From: Prolixibacteraceae bacterium
GTDB taxonomy: Bacteria; Bacteroidota; Bacteroidia; Bacteroidales; Prolixibacteraceae
Direction of reading: 5' to 3'
Length of the DNA stretch: 64,000 nucleotides
Assembly (NCBI GenBank): GCA_003457135.1
Contig: DMSQ01000014.1
Span: forward strand, 11,878 to 75,877
Notes under the pieces: generated by a model
Told to the model about the DNA's origin: nothing
The model's database searches: none
Seen by the model: only the letters and a program-made list of their open reading frames with translations
Shown here: piece after piece, positions 42,725 through 51,935 of the stretch
Layout: each line of letters starts with the position of its first letter
How positions within the stretch are numbered: position 1 is the stretch's first letter
Program-made: the position numbers and the translations under genes

Positions 42725-44767
42725 TTAATAAGCCAAAACTTCTTTGGCGGCGTTATAAATTTTTTCAGTATTTGGTAATATCATTCGCTCGAAAGACCGG
42801 TGAAATCCAACAGGAGTAAATGACGAACCTACCCGTTTCACAGGTCCGTCCAGGTATTCAAATGCTTCTTCCATGATTACCGATGTAATTTCCGAACCAA
42901 AGCCTGAGTGTACTTTATCTTCGTGAACTACCATTACTTTGCCGATACGTTTAACCGAATTCAGAATAGTTTCCTTGTCAAGTGGAATTAATGAACGAAG
43001 GTCAATAACTTCAACAGATACTCCTTCTTTTGAAAGCTTTTCAGATGCTTCAAGGCACATGTGTGTCGTATTTCCATAGGTAATCATGACCAAATCTTCA
43101 CCGTCGCGACGAATCCTGGCTTTTCCGAACGGAACTTCAAAATCATCCGGGATGACAGTTGCCGCTTTAGGATCGTTGTAAAGCGCTTTGGGTTCCATAA
43201 ACATGGTCAAACCTCTTGATCTCATTGCTGTTCTTAACAAACCGGCTGCATCATCGGCAAACGACGGATATACAATCCGAACCCCGGGAATTGACGTCAA
43301 GGCTCCTTCTATATTCTGAGAGTGGTATATTCCTCCGCCAATATAGCCGCCCGATGCAAGCCGAATGGTTACATTGGGAGTAAACTGACCATTCGAACGC
43401 CAGTAATCGTGACTCGAATCAACATACTGTTCCATCGCCGGCCAAAAGTAATCAGCAAACTCGGCGCCTTCAATCACAATCCTGATTTTTTCGTCGTATC
43501 TCGACATTCCATTTGCAGTACCAACAATGAAATCCTCGGCAATTGGGGCATTAAAAACCCGTTTAATTCCAAATTCCTTTTGTAAACCTTTGGAAACATT
43601 AAAAATGCCACCTTTGTCTTTGTTAGCCATATCCTGTCCCCAGATAAAGGTATCGGGATTATGCCTGAATTCAGCTTTCAGTGTTTCATTCAGCGCAGTG
43701 ATCAGCTTTTTCTTTTCACCGGTTTCCTGATGGGTTCCATCAGGATATTTTACCGGAATGTGAGGTTCAGGAAGAACAAAGTCCAGGTAAGTTGATGGAT
43801 CTGGATCCGGGGCTTTTAAAGCTTGCTTATGTGCTTCTTTTAGCTCATTTTTAGCCCGATTTTCGATAAGTTCAAGCTCTTCAGCAGTAAACCTTTCGTA
43901 TCGAACCAACATTCGTTTAAACTTAAATAAAGGATCATAATCCAAAACATAACCACGTTCATCCTCCGAACGGTATAATTCATGCCTGTCGGAATTGGAA
44001 TGCGAGTGCATACGAACGCAATTGGCCTGTACCATTACAGGCATACCGGTATCCAAAGCATGTCGCTTGGCTTCAAACATAGCATTCATCGAATCGAAAA
44101 CATCTTTTCCATTGCAATGAATAATCCGGAGATTTTTAAATCCGGTGAAATTATTGGCCACTTTACGGTTTGCAGTCTGGTCTTTTTTGGGAACTGAAAT
44201 TCCGTATCCATTATCCTGTATGGCAAATATTACCGGTAATTTTTCTTTTGAAGCACCATTAATGGCTTCATAAACGTAGCCTTCGGATAACGAAGATTCG
44301 CCCTGAACACTGATGGCAACAGCTTTTTCGCCATAATATTTAATTGCACGGGCCACTCCTACTGCATGTAGAGTGTGGTTGCCTGTCAGGGATGAAACAT
44401 TGTGTATATTCCAGGCAATTTTAGCAAAGTGATTCGACATGTGTCTTCCACCGCTGGTAAGGTCAGTAGCCTTTGAGATTCCGTTCAGGATAATTTCCTC
44501 TGCTGTCAGCCCACATGATAATGCTGTGAGCATATCACGGTAATATAAAAATATGTGGTCAACCTCTTTTTCAAATGTTTGCCCGATAGCGAGCTGAATT
44601 CCATCATGTCCGGCATATGGGGCATGGTACGACCACCCGATGGCTTGTTTCAGGTAATTCGGCGCTTTTTCGTCGAGCGCCCGGCCTAATGTCATCAAAT
44701 GGTACCATTTTTCAAGTATTTCTTTGGGTGTGGTTTTAACCGAAAATACTTTTGGAACTGTTGTCAT
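42725..44767 (-). CDS. 2-oxoacid dehydrogenase E1, fused alpha and beta subunits
   Basis: This 680-residue protein joins the alpha part (about residues 1-320, with the thiamine-diphosphate region VQGESSLSEG...IQDN and a glycine-rich TSGGRHMSNHF) to the beta part (about 345-680, with EGAEFADYFWP, GGYIGGG and the E1 C-terminal domain). It decarboxylates a 2-oxoacid and passes the acyl group to E2. The E2 gene lies 23 bases upstream, and flavodoxin follows. The substrate (pyruvate, 2-oxoglutarate or branched-chain) cannot be set from sequence alone, though fused E1 of this kind is common in Bacteroidota. Confidence 0.88.
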   Translation of the reverse strand: MTTVPKVFSVKTTPKEILEKWYHLMTLGRALDEKAPNYLKQAIGWSYHAPYAGHDGIQLAIGQTFEKEVDHIFLYYRDMLTALSCGLTAEEIILNGISKATDLTSGGRHMSNHFAKIAWNIHNVSSLTGNHTLHAVGVARAIKYYGEKAVAISVQGESSLSEGYVYEAINGASKEKLPVIFAIQDNGYGISVPKKDQTANRKVANNFTGFKNLRIIHCNGKDVFDSMNAMFEAKRHALDTGMPVMVQANCVRMHSHSNSDRHELYRSEDERGYVLDYDPLFKFKRMLVRYERFTAEELELIENRAKNELKEAHKQALKAPDPDPSTYLDFVLPEPHIPVKYPDGTHQETGEKKKLITALNETLKAEFRHNPDTFIWGQDMANKDKGGIFNVSKGLQKEFGIKRVFNAPIAEDFIVGTANGMSRYDEKIRIVIEGAEFADYFWPAMEQYVDSSHDYWRSNGQFTPNVTIRLASGGYIGGGIYHSQNIEGALTSIPGVRIVYPSFADDAAGLLRTAMRSRGLTMFMEPKALYNDPKAATVIPDDFEVPFGKARIRRDGEDLVMITYGNTTHMCLEASEKLSKEGVSVEVIDLRSLIPLDKETILNSVKRIGKVMVVHEDKVHSGFGSEITSVIMEEAFEYLDGPVKRVGSSFTPVGFHRSFERMILPNTEKIYNAAKEVLAY

Positions 44768-44790
44768 AGATCTTGTTTTATTTATTGAAT

Positions 44791-46122
44791 TTAAATTTCA
44801 CGATTAATATTGAATTCTTCAAGAATGTCCGCTATTCGCCTCAGAAAAGCACCGCCCAAAGCGCCATCTATGATTCTGTGATCATATGATAAAGACAAAA
44901 ACATTTTATGGCGTACAACAATAGCATCACCTGTAGAGGTTTCCATAACCGCTGGTTTTTTCTCGATACTTCCGGTAGCCAGGATAGCAACCTGAGGCTG
45001 GTTAATTATCGGAGTACCAATCAGGTTACGGAACGAACCAAAATTGGTAATGGTAAAAGTTCCTCCCTGATAATCTTCAACTGTCAGTTTGTTCTTGCGT
45101 GCAGCATCAGCCAACTGATTCAGGTTACGGGTTAGACCAACCAGATTTTTTTGTTCCGCATTTTTGATCACAGGAACAACCAGGTTTCCATCAGGCTTTG
45201 CAACCGCAATGGCAATGTTTACATCCTTGTGCATAATGATGTTATATCCGTCAACTGATGAATTCAATAATGGGAATTCAGTAATCGCCCGTGCCACAGC
45301 CTCAGTAAATAAAGGCATATAAGTAATTTTTTCACCATATTTGGCAAGGTATTCATCTTTAACCTTAGTTCTCCATAATACCAGGTTGGTTACATCAGCT
45401 TCTACGACAACAGTCACATGCGGTGAAACTTGTTTCGACATCACCATGTGATCGGCAATAATTTTCCGAACCCGGTCCATTTCAATGATCTGATCATTCA
45501 GGCCTGGTGTAACTGAAGCTTTTAAAGGCAAGTGTATATCCTTTACTATCGTTGCTTTTGGGGTAATATTTCCCTTCTTGCGGTCATCAACATACGCAAG
45601 TATGTCCTTTTTCTGAACCCTGTCATTTAATCCTGAACCTTTAATGGTTTCCAGTTCAGATAAACTTACCTGCTCTGAATTAGCAATTGACAAAACTAAA
45701 GGCGAGTAAAATCTGGTTGATTTGGGTTCAGTTATATCAACTGAAGGTTTTTGTTCAGCAACATTAACCGGTACACTTTTCTGAATTGATTCTTTCACTT
45801 CTTTTTGCTCCTGCACTGCTGGTTTTTCAGGTTCCGGAGCAGTTGACTTTTCTTCTGGCTCGTTTTGCGGTTCATCATCACCTTCTGTCGTAATAATTGC
45901 TACTGTATCGCCCACCGGAACAAGTGCATTAACCTGAAAAAATATTTTCTTTATAATGCCATCAACCGGAGATGGAATTTCAGAATCAACCTTATCAGTC
46001 GCAACCTCAAAAAGAGGTTCATCTTCTTCAATTCGATCGCCTTCTTTTACAAACCATTTGGTAATGGTAGCTTCCTGGACGCTTTCGCCCAATTTTGGCA
46101 TCTGGATTTTAAATTCTGACAT
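44791..46122 (-). CDS. 2-oxoacid dehydrogenase E2 (dihydrolipoyl acyltransferase)
   Basis: This 443-residue protein has one lipoyl domain with Lys44 (ATDKVDS), an alanine/proline/glutamate-rich linker, a peripheral-subunit binding domain (about 137-180) and the catalytic domain with the active-site motif YDHRIIDG (His415, Asp419). It transfers the acyl group to coenzyme A. It is the first gene of the E2-E1-flavodoxin unit. E3 is not in the window. Confidence 0.92.
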   Translation of the reverse strand: MSEFKIQMPKLGESVQEATITKWFVKEGDRIEEDEPLFEVATDKVDSEIPSPVDGIIKKIFFQVNALVPVGDTVAIITTEGDDEPQNEPEEKSTAPEPEKPAVQEQKEVKESIQKSVPVNVAEQKPSVDITEPKSTRFYSPLVLSIANSEQVSLSELETIKGSGLNDRVQKKDILAYVDDRKKGNITPKATIVKDIHLPLKASVTPGLNDQIIEMDRVRKIIADHMVMSKQVSPHVTVVVEADVTNLVLWRTKVKDEYLAKYGEKITYMPLFTEAVARAITEFPLLNSSVDGYNIIMHKDVNIAIAVAKPDGNLVVPVIKNAEQKNLVGLTRNLNQLADAARKNKLTVEDYQGGTFTITNFGSFRNLIGTPIINQPQVAILATGSIEKKPAVMETSTGDAIVVRHKMFLSLSYDHRIIDGALGGAFLRRIADILEEFNINREI

Positions 46123-46232
46123 AAATTCATTAATTATTTAACATTTATAGCTTCATGTTTTCACACAAACTAACAAGATACAGATTGAAAAGTTCAATCC
46201 AGAATAACTATCAGGCCCTGCGGGAAACAAAA

Positions 46233-46266
46233 AAGAGAGATAATCTGATTTCATTTTATCTCTCTT
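46233..46266 (-). terminator. Terminator of the pyr-hydrolase operon
   Basis: AAGAGAGATAA (46233-46243) and TTATCTCTCTT (46256-46266) form an 11-bp stem, followed on the minus strand by TTTTGTTT. It lies 27 bases past the beta-lactamase-type gene. Confidence 0.7.
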
Positions 46267-46292
46267 AAATTCATAGTTTAAATTTGTGATTG

Positions 46293-47609
46293 TTAAAGTT
46301 TTTCAGGAACATATTTAAACAAATCGTGCCTGGGCCAGTTTGATAAATTCTTCTCAATTTTGCCCATCATATAATTGATGTATGCCGGTAATCTGGGACC
46401 TTTCCAACTACTTGAATTAATAACTACCACCCATGAAAATCCGTTACTTTGCCTTTTCATTATCGCTGAAGTACCAGCCATACTTCCTGTTCTGATCCAA
46501 TCTCCGTTCTTTTTTACCACTTTCCATCCAAGTGGTCCACTCAAATCATCCTCTTCAACCATTTGGTTTATTAATGACTGGGGTAACATATCGGGAACAT
46601 TTTTGAAACCATCAATTTGAACCATCAATTTGGCTAATTCAACCGAAGATGCAATCCAGCCACCAGCAGGCCCAAGCAATTCTATCGGATTTCCACCATA
46701 AGGTTTGGGAACCAATCTGCTTGATCCGTCAAATGCAGGAATCATTGGACTTTCTTCGGCTTCATAATATTTTACCTCGTTGATCCGCCGTTCAGCTAAA
46801 TAACTTCTGCCTATATGCATATCCGAAATTCCTGCTGGTATTAAAACTTCCTTCCGAACGAAATCTTCATATTTTCGTCCGGTTACCACATTAATTACTT
46901 TCCCAAGAAACATGTAACCCATATTTGAATAAGACGAACGGGTTCCGGGCTCAAAATGAAGTCTTCTGGTGGCAACAAACCGGCAATAGGAATCCAATGT
47001 TGCAGCCCCTTTTTCTCCGGTCCTTTCCAGTACGACCAATGAGTTAAATGCCGGATCGCCATAATGTAACGACCACCCGCCTGAATGAGCTAAAAGCTGA
47101 CGTATTGTAATGTTATACAATCTTTTATCAACTACTGAATTAAATACAGGATCTTTTAAAATTCCATGAGGTCCAAATACTTTTGAATCGAGAGAAATTA
47201 ATTTCTTTTCGACCAGTTTCATGATTGCAACAGCCGTAATTAGTTTGCTGACACTGGCCACGCGAAACAAATCTCCAGGTGAAACCTGTTGCCTGGTTTC
47301 AATATCAGAATAACCAAAACCCTGAGCATAAACAAGCTTGCCGTCTTTGACGATAGCCATAGTCATTCCAGCCAAATTCCACTGCTGCAAAAATCCATTA
47401 GCCTCCTTTTCAATGAAACTGCTACCTGAAAACTCAGACAGATCATTGGAAATTAAATAATTCAGACCAACTGATTCTGATTCTTCGTTTAGATTAGGCA
47501 TCTCATTCGGGCCTAAATGAAATGTACAAGTGGGAACGATGAGAAAAATAATCAAAACGTACCTGAAAAACTTAATTGTGCAGATTTGTGCTTTAATGAA
47601 ATTCAACAT
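46293..47609 (-). CDS. Beta-lactamase-fold serine hydrolase
   Basis: This 438-residue protein has an N-terminal hydrophobic segment (about residues 13-28) and the class C beta-lactamase/PBP fold: SxxK at Ser119-Lys122 (VASVSKLI) and YSN near 228. It could be a peptidase, esterase or transpeptidase-like enzyme, and activity against antibiotics is not implied. The start overlaps the end of pyrD by 7 bases, which is unusual company for pyrimidine genes. Confidence 0.82.
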   Translation of the reverse strand: MLNFIKAQICTIKFFRYVLIIFLIVPTCTFHLGPNEMPNLNEESESVGLNYLISNDLSEFSGSSFIEKEANGFLQQWNLAGMTMAIVKDGKLVYAQGFGYSDIETRQQVSPGDLFRVASVSKLITAVAIMKLVEKKLISLDSKVFGPHGILKDPVFNSVVDKRLYNITIRQLLAHSGGWSLHYGDPAFNSLVVLERTGEKGAATLDSYCRFVATRRLHFEPGTRSSYSNMGYMFLGKVINVVTGRKYEDFVRKEVLIPAGISDMHIGRSYLAERRINEVKYYEAEESPMIPAFDGSSRLVPKPYGGNPIELLGPAGGWIASSVELAKLMVQIDGFKNVPDMLPQSLINQMVEEDDLSGPLGWKVVKKNGDWIRTGSMAGTSAIMKRQSNGFSWVVVINSSSWKGPRLPAYINYMMGKIEKNLSNWPRHDLFKYVPEKL

Positions 47610-48514
47610 TGTAAACTTCCAATTATTTCATTAACTGACTGAATTTTATGCCGTTCCATATATTCTGAAATACCATTAATAATTTTCACAGGTACAGCCG
47701 GATCAATAAAAAGCGCTGTACCAACCTGAATTGCAGAAGCGCCGGCAATCATAAATTCCAGAGCATCCGTGGCATTCATGATGCCTCCCATTCCCATAAC
47801 CGGGATTTTCACAGCATTATATACCTGCCAAACCATCCGAAGAGCAATTGGCTTTATGGCAGGGCCTGAAAGACCGCCGGTCACTGTAGATAAAACCGGT
47901 TTTCTGCTTTCTGCATTTACCGCCATGCCGAGCAAAGTATTAATTAGCGAAACACTATCTGCCCCCTGGCCTTCAACTGCCTTTGCAATTTCGGATATAT
48001 TGGTAACATTCGGTGAAAGTTTGACTATGAGGGTTTTACTATATGCTTTTCTGACAGCTTTAACTACTGCTTCAGCCGAAACACAACTAATCCCGAAGGC
48101 CATTCCCCCTTCTTTTACGTTCGGACAACTGATGTTTAATTCTATGGCCGGAATTTTTTCAAGTTCATCCAACCGTTCAGTTAATGCCACATAATCTTCA
48201 ATAGTTGAACCATTTACATTTACTATGATATGAGTATTCAAATCTTTAATCCGTGGATAAATATTAGATATGAAATTATCAACACCCTTGTTTTGTAATC
48301 CAACCGCATTGAGCATACCAGATGGAGTTTCAGCCATTCTTGGATATGCATTTCCTTCCCTGTGCTTTAAGGTAGTTCCCTTTACAACAATACCACCAAG
48401 AAGCGACAAATCAAAAAAATCAGCAATTTCTTCGCCAAATCCACAAGTTCCGGACGCTGTCAATACCGGATTTTTAAAATCAAGCTCATGAATTTTTACA
48501 CTTAAATTCACCAT
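47603..48514 (-). CDS. pyrD: Dihydroorotate dehydrogenase catalytic subunit (class 1B)
   Basis: This 303-residue flavoprotein oxidises dihydroorotate to orotate in pyrimidine synthesis. It shows the FMN-binding barrel, the NISCPN loop with the class 1 catalytic Cys, and a C-terminal GMGGIMNATDALEF segment. It overlaps pyrK upstream by 7 bases, so the two are coupled as in other class 1B pairs. Confidence 0.94.
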   Translation of the reverse strand: MVNLSVKIHELDFKNPVLTASGTCGFGEEIADFFDLSLLGGIVVKGTTLKHREGNAYPRMAETPSGMLNAVGLQNKGVDNFISNIYPRIKDLNTHIIVNVNGSTIEDYVALTERLDELEKIPAIELNISCPNVKEGGMAFGISCVSAEAVVKAVRKAYSKTLIVKLSPNVTNISEIAKAVEGQGADSVSLINTLLGMAVNAESRKPVLSTVTGGLSGPAIKPIALRMVWQVYNAVKIPVMGMGGIMNATDALEFMIAGASAIQVGTALFIDPAVPVKIINGISEYMERHKIQSVNEIIGSLQC

Positions 48515-49287
48515 TTCAGATCATTTACATTAAACACAGGTCCATCGGTACACACACATTTATGACCGGTTTTGGTATCTTCGACACAGCACAAACATAC
48601 ACCAAAACCACAAGCCATCATATTTTCGAGCGATACTTCACAGAAAATCCCCTTATCAATTGCTTTTCTTCCTATGGCCTTCATCATCAAATCCGGTCCA
48701 CAGGCATATATTTTATTATAGCGATTAAATTGTTCGCTGAAGACCGGATGATCGGTTACATAACCCTTTTCTCCTAATGAACCGTCTTCTGTTGTAAAAT
48801 AAAACATTCCATACGGCTGATATTCAGAAATATCAATATGATCGGAAACAGACCTGGCGCCAATTAAAACCGTAACATTGGCAGGATTCAACTGACATAT
48901 TTTCGAAAGAAACAACATGGGAGCAACGCCGCTTCCACCACCTATTAATAAAATATGATCTTGGTTATCAGGTAAAGTAAACGATTTTCCAAGAGGGAAA
49001 ATGGCATTTATAGTTTCCCCGAGCCGGGCTTCGGTCAATTTTTTAGATCCCCTTCCGAGAATCTTGACTAACAGGGATATAGTTTGCTTTTCGTAATCAA
49101 CATTCAATACAGAAAATGGACGACGCAGAAAAATCTCAGGAGATCCTTTAATTTCAACATTGATAAACTGACCGGGGAAAATATCAGAAACCGGGACTGG
49201 AGACTGAAGAACAAGTAAGAAATTATCTTTATTAAGTTGCTTATTTTCAATCAATAAGAAATCAGTAACCGTCTTTTTCATGAACAT
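48508..49287 (-). CDS. pyrK: Dihydroorotate dehydrogenase electron transfer subunit
   Basis: This 259-residue protein has an FAD-binding barrel, an NAD-binding domain (GGGSGVAPML) and a C-terminal 2Fe-2S site with Cys226, Cys231, Cys234 and Cys246. It passes electrons from PyrD to NAD. The start may be MFMKK or the inner MKKTV. A TATATTTG box (minus strand, 49299-49306) lies just upstream. Confidence 0.92.
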   Translation of the reverse strand: MFMKKTVTDFLLIENKQLNKDNFLLVLQSPVPVSDIFPGQFINVEIKGSPEIFLRRPFSVLNVDYEKQTISLLVKILGRGSKKLTEARLGETINAIFPLGKSFTLPDNQDHILLIGGGSGVAPMLFLSKICQLNPANVTVLIGARSVSDHIDISEYQPYGMFYFTTEDGSLGEKGYVTDHPVFSEQFNRYNKIYACGPDLMMKAIGRKAIDKGIFCEVSLENMMACGFGVCLCCVEDTKTGHKCVCTDGPVFNVNDLKW

Positions 49288-49298
49288 GAATTTGCCGG

Positions 49299-49306
49299 CA
49301 AATATA
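49299..49306 (-). promoter_or_regulatory. -7 box upstream of pyrK
   Basis: On the minus strand the sequence is TATATTTG, a full TAnnTTTG match, 12-19 bases before the pyrK start. It lies in the 30-base gap after the XRE gene. Confidence 0.5.
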
Positions 49307-49317
49307 GTTTAAAAAAA

Positions 49318-49791
49318 TTATCTCGATGGGTTGTAAACTTTAAATGTTGCATCTTTAAAGAAAACTATCAGGCGTTCAACAGGTTTTTCCGAACTAAAAA
49401 ATTGATCCTGAAGCTCATGGTCAGATGTTGCTTTTTCTGATATTGGTCCAGGAATGATTTCTTGTGCCTGAATTGGTTTTTGCTCATTGGTGATAGTTTT
49501 TTCAAGAATCTTCTCAGTTTTAATTTGAGTTTGGCTGATTGGTTCTGTATCCTGATCAAATAAAGTTCGTGATTTGACTGGGGTATCAACCATTGATCCG
49601 GTTCCTAACAGGAGCCATTTTGCATTCAGATCAGGATATATCTGTAACATCTTTTCTATAAACTGGAAGCTTGGTTTGTTTCTGGCTTTTAAAACATGTG
49701 TTACATTCGAACGTTGTACTCCGATAGTATCGGCAAGTTCCGAAGCAGATATCCCTTTATATTCCATGAATTTCCTGATTCTTTCTTCCAT
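49318..49791 (-). CDS. XRE-family regulator with a long C-terminal region
   Basis: This 157-residue protein has an N-terminal helix-turn-helix (SASELADTIGVQRSNVTHVL) and a motif (LNAKWLLLGTGSM) found in this Bacteroidota family. A low-complexity Gln/Lys-rich region follows, then a short C-terminal FFKDATFKVY. It may regulate the downstream pyr operon or itself. An inverted repeat upstream (49811-49885) is a candidate operator. Confidence 0.75.
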   Translation of the reverse strand: MEERIRKFMEYKGISASELADTIGVQRSNVTHVLKARNKPSFQFIEKMLQIYPDLNAKWLLLGTGSMVDTPVKSRTLFDQDTEPISQTQIKTEKILEKTITNEQKPIQAQEIIPGPISEKATSDHELQDQFFSSEKPVERLIVFFKDATFKVYNPSR

Positions 49792-49810
49792 ACTAAATGT
49801 GAATTAGCTA

Positions 49811-49885
49811 ATGCACAAATGTATCAAATTTATTTCATTTATGAATTTGCATTTGGCAATTACTCTAAGTTACATTTGTGTGCAT
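49811..49885. promoter_or_regulatory. Distant inverted repeat upstream of the XRE gene
   Basis: ATGCACAAATGTA (49811-49823) and TACATTTGTGTGCAT (49871-49885) are inverted copies with a 2-base difference. They start about 20 bases before the XRE start and could be its operator. Confidence 0.4.
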
Positions 49886-50714
49886 AAATTTTTAGAACAA
49901 TCAATTTATTCAAAATAATAGTTAATTAATAACTTCATATACATCTGATATAAAATTCATATACAGTACTATTAATTATCTAATTATAGCAATATTTGCC
50001 TATAATTAACAATCTTAAACAATTATCAACATTATTAGATGAATTAAATGATACTAACTTACTGTATGTAAATACTATATTTGTTAAAATACGAATAAAA
50101 AATATTCATAATTTTCTATGTTATAGTTGTAAATTACTCAATGAATATTTTTTAAACTAATGACAATATTGTTCATTTACATTTGTTGTATTATTACATT
50201 TGCTTCATATGTAAATTAGTTTATTTGAAATCATTCCATTCTCATTTGTAAATTGTCGTACAATTTTCATGTAGTCAGTTTATAGAACTGGATTAAATTA
50301 TTGATTGAAGAATTTGATTGCCGATTGAAACTCGTGGAAAATAGAAACATCTGATAGAATTTCACAAAGTAAAGCTTTCTGAATCCTTGCTCTCTTCCCT
50401 ACCCTTTGATTATTTTTGTTGAGCTCTGTAGTTATTTACAATTTTCTTTCCTAAGCTAAAACTGGATTTCATGCTAATTTTCATGAGCACTGTCGTTACA
50501 GATTAAAATATGGAACTCTCAAGCGCATAAATATTCGATATTTGTCGGTAAATATTTTGATATCAGTGCAATAATCCTAATCTCCTGCTAAGGAAAACTA
50601 AACCAATCTGTATATAAACTGTTACAACGGAAAAATAATGTATTTAAATTTGCTTGTAATTCTGAAAACAGAATTGAAAATGTGTAATTTTCTTTTTTGA
50701 AATACTTAGTGTTT
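49886..50714. other. AT-rich gene-free stretch
   Basis: No gene is seen. TTCATATACA occurs twice (49934-49943 and 49956-49965). TTACATTTG occurs at 50177-50185 and 50194-50202, each holding a TAnnTTTG box, followed by CATATGTAAAT. The stretch may carry promoters for the metallophosphoesterase gene or an unannotated RNA. Confidence 0.5.
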
Positions 50715-51935
50715 ATGAGAGTTATTATATCGTCATTTTTATTCAGCTTTTTTGTTATTGTGTTTCTTATTGAACTCATCTCCTATTTTGGAATTCGGGT
50801 CCTAGTCAAGCAATTCTCAAAAAAATTAGGGGCTTACCTTTCGATTATCTATATAATAGTTGGAATTGCTGTATTGGGGTTACTGCTCTATTCATTCTCA
50901 AATCCAAATGCCATCAGGCAAAGTCAGAATTATTCGTTTGTTTTTTTTGTTATCTCAATTTCCATTTTATACCTATTGCCTATTTCCTTTCTTGCTTTTA
51001 TGACCATTCTTTCTTATCTGGTTCGCTGGGTAACAGATAGACAAAAGCAGTTATTAATTCTGGCAGCTTCGTTTCTGATAAGTACCGGAATTTTCATGAT
51101 GATTGCTCATGGAATTTTATTTGGGAAATACAACCTGAATGTAGTGAAACGCGAGCTCTGTTTTCCTGATTTGCCCGAACAACTTAACGGTCTTAAAATT
51201 GTTCAGATTTCTGATTTTCACCTTGGTACTTTTGGTAAGAATCCGACCATTATAAAACAAACTTTGGATATTCTGTTGAAGTTAAAACCTGATATCCTGT
51301 TTTTTACCGGTGATATCGTGAATAATTTAAGCGTTGAAATGGATGGATTTAAGCCTTATTTGAAACAGTTTCCAGCCCTGTACGGCAAATTTGCAATTCA
51401 AGGTAATCACGATTATGGCGATTACTCCCAGTGGCCTGATTCCGCAAGTAAACTGAAAAACCTTGCTTTAATTAGAAACGGTTTTACTGACGCTGGTTTC
51501 GATTTACTTCTGAACCGCTGGACAAAGCTTCAAATCAAAGACACCTCCATTTGTATCATTGGGGTTGAAAATTGGGGACATCCTCCATTCCCGCAATATG
51601 CCCGGCTGGATTTGGCACTGGACAGCATACCTGCCAATTACTTCAAAATACTTTTATCGCACGATCCGGCACACTGGCAGGCAAAAGTTGTTCCTGAGAC
51701 GGATATTCCTCTTACACTCTCGGGGCACACCCATGGAGGTCAGTTCGGAATTAAAATTGCCGGAATTGAATTCAGCCCAATTTATTTTTTCCAAAAGAAT
51801 TGGGGCGGACTCTATCAGGCTGATAACCAGTTTCTTTATGTGAACAGAGGACTTGGCTGCATCGGACTCCCAGCCCGTATTGAAATGCGGCCGGAAATCA
51901 CTGTTCTTACTTTAAGGCGAACTAAAAGCCATTAA
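50715..51935 (+). CDS. Membrane-bound metallophosphoesterase
   Basis: This protein of about 406 residues has four hydrophobic segments in the first 150 residues, then a calcineurin-type phosphoesterase domain with the metal motifs SDFHLGT, GDIVNN, GNHDYG and HTHGGQ. It resembles the YkuE/YaeI group, whose substrates include membrane lipids. The ATG at 50715 is preferred. A TTG six codons upstream is also open. Its 3' end overlaps the convergent gene by 14 bases. Confidence 0.88.
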   Translation: MRVIISSFLFSFFVIVFLIELISYFGIRVLVKQFSKKLGAYLSIIYIIVGIAVLGLLLYSFSNPNAIRQSQNYSFVFFVISISILYLLPISFLAFMTILSYLVRWVTDRQKQLLILAASFLISTGIFMMIAHGILFGKYNLNVVKRELCFPDLPEQLNGLKIVQISDFHLGTFGKNPTIIKQTLDILLKLKPDILFFTGDIVNNLSVEMDGFKPYLKQFPALYGKFAIQGNHDYGDYSQWPDSASKLKNLALIRNGFTDAGFDLLLNRWTKLQIKDTSICIIGVENWGHPPFPQYARLDLALDSIPANYFKILLSHDPAHWQAKVVPETDIPLTLSGHTHGGQFGIKIAGIEFSPIYFFQKNWGGLYQADNQFLYVNRGLGCIGLPARIEMRPEITVLTLRRTKSH

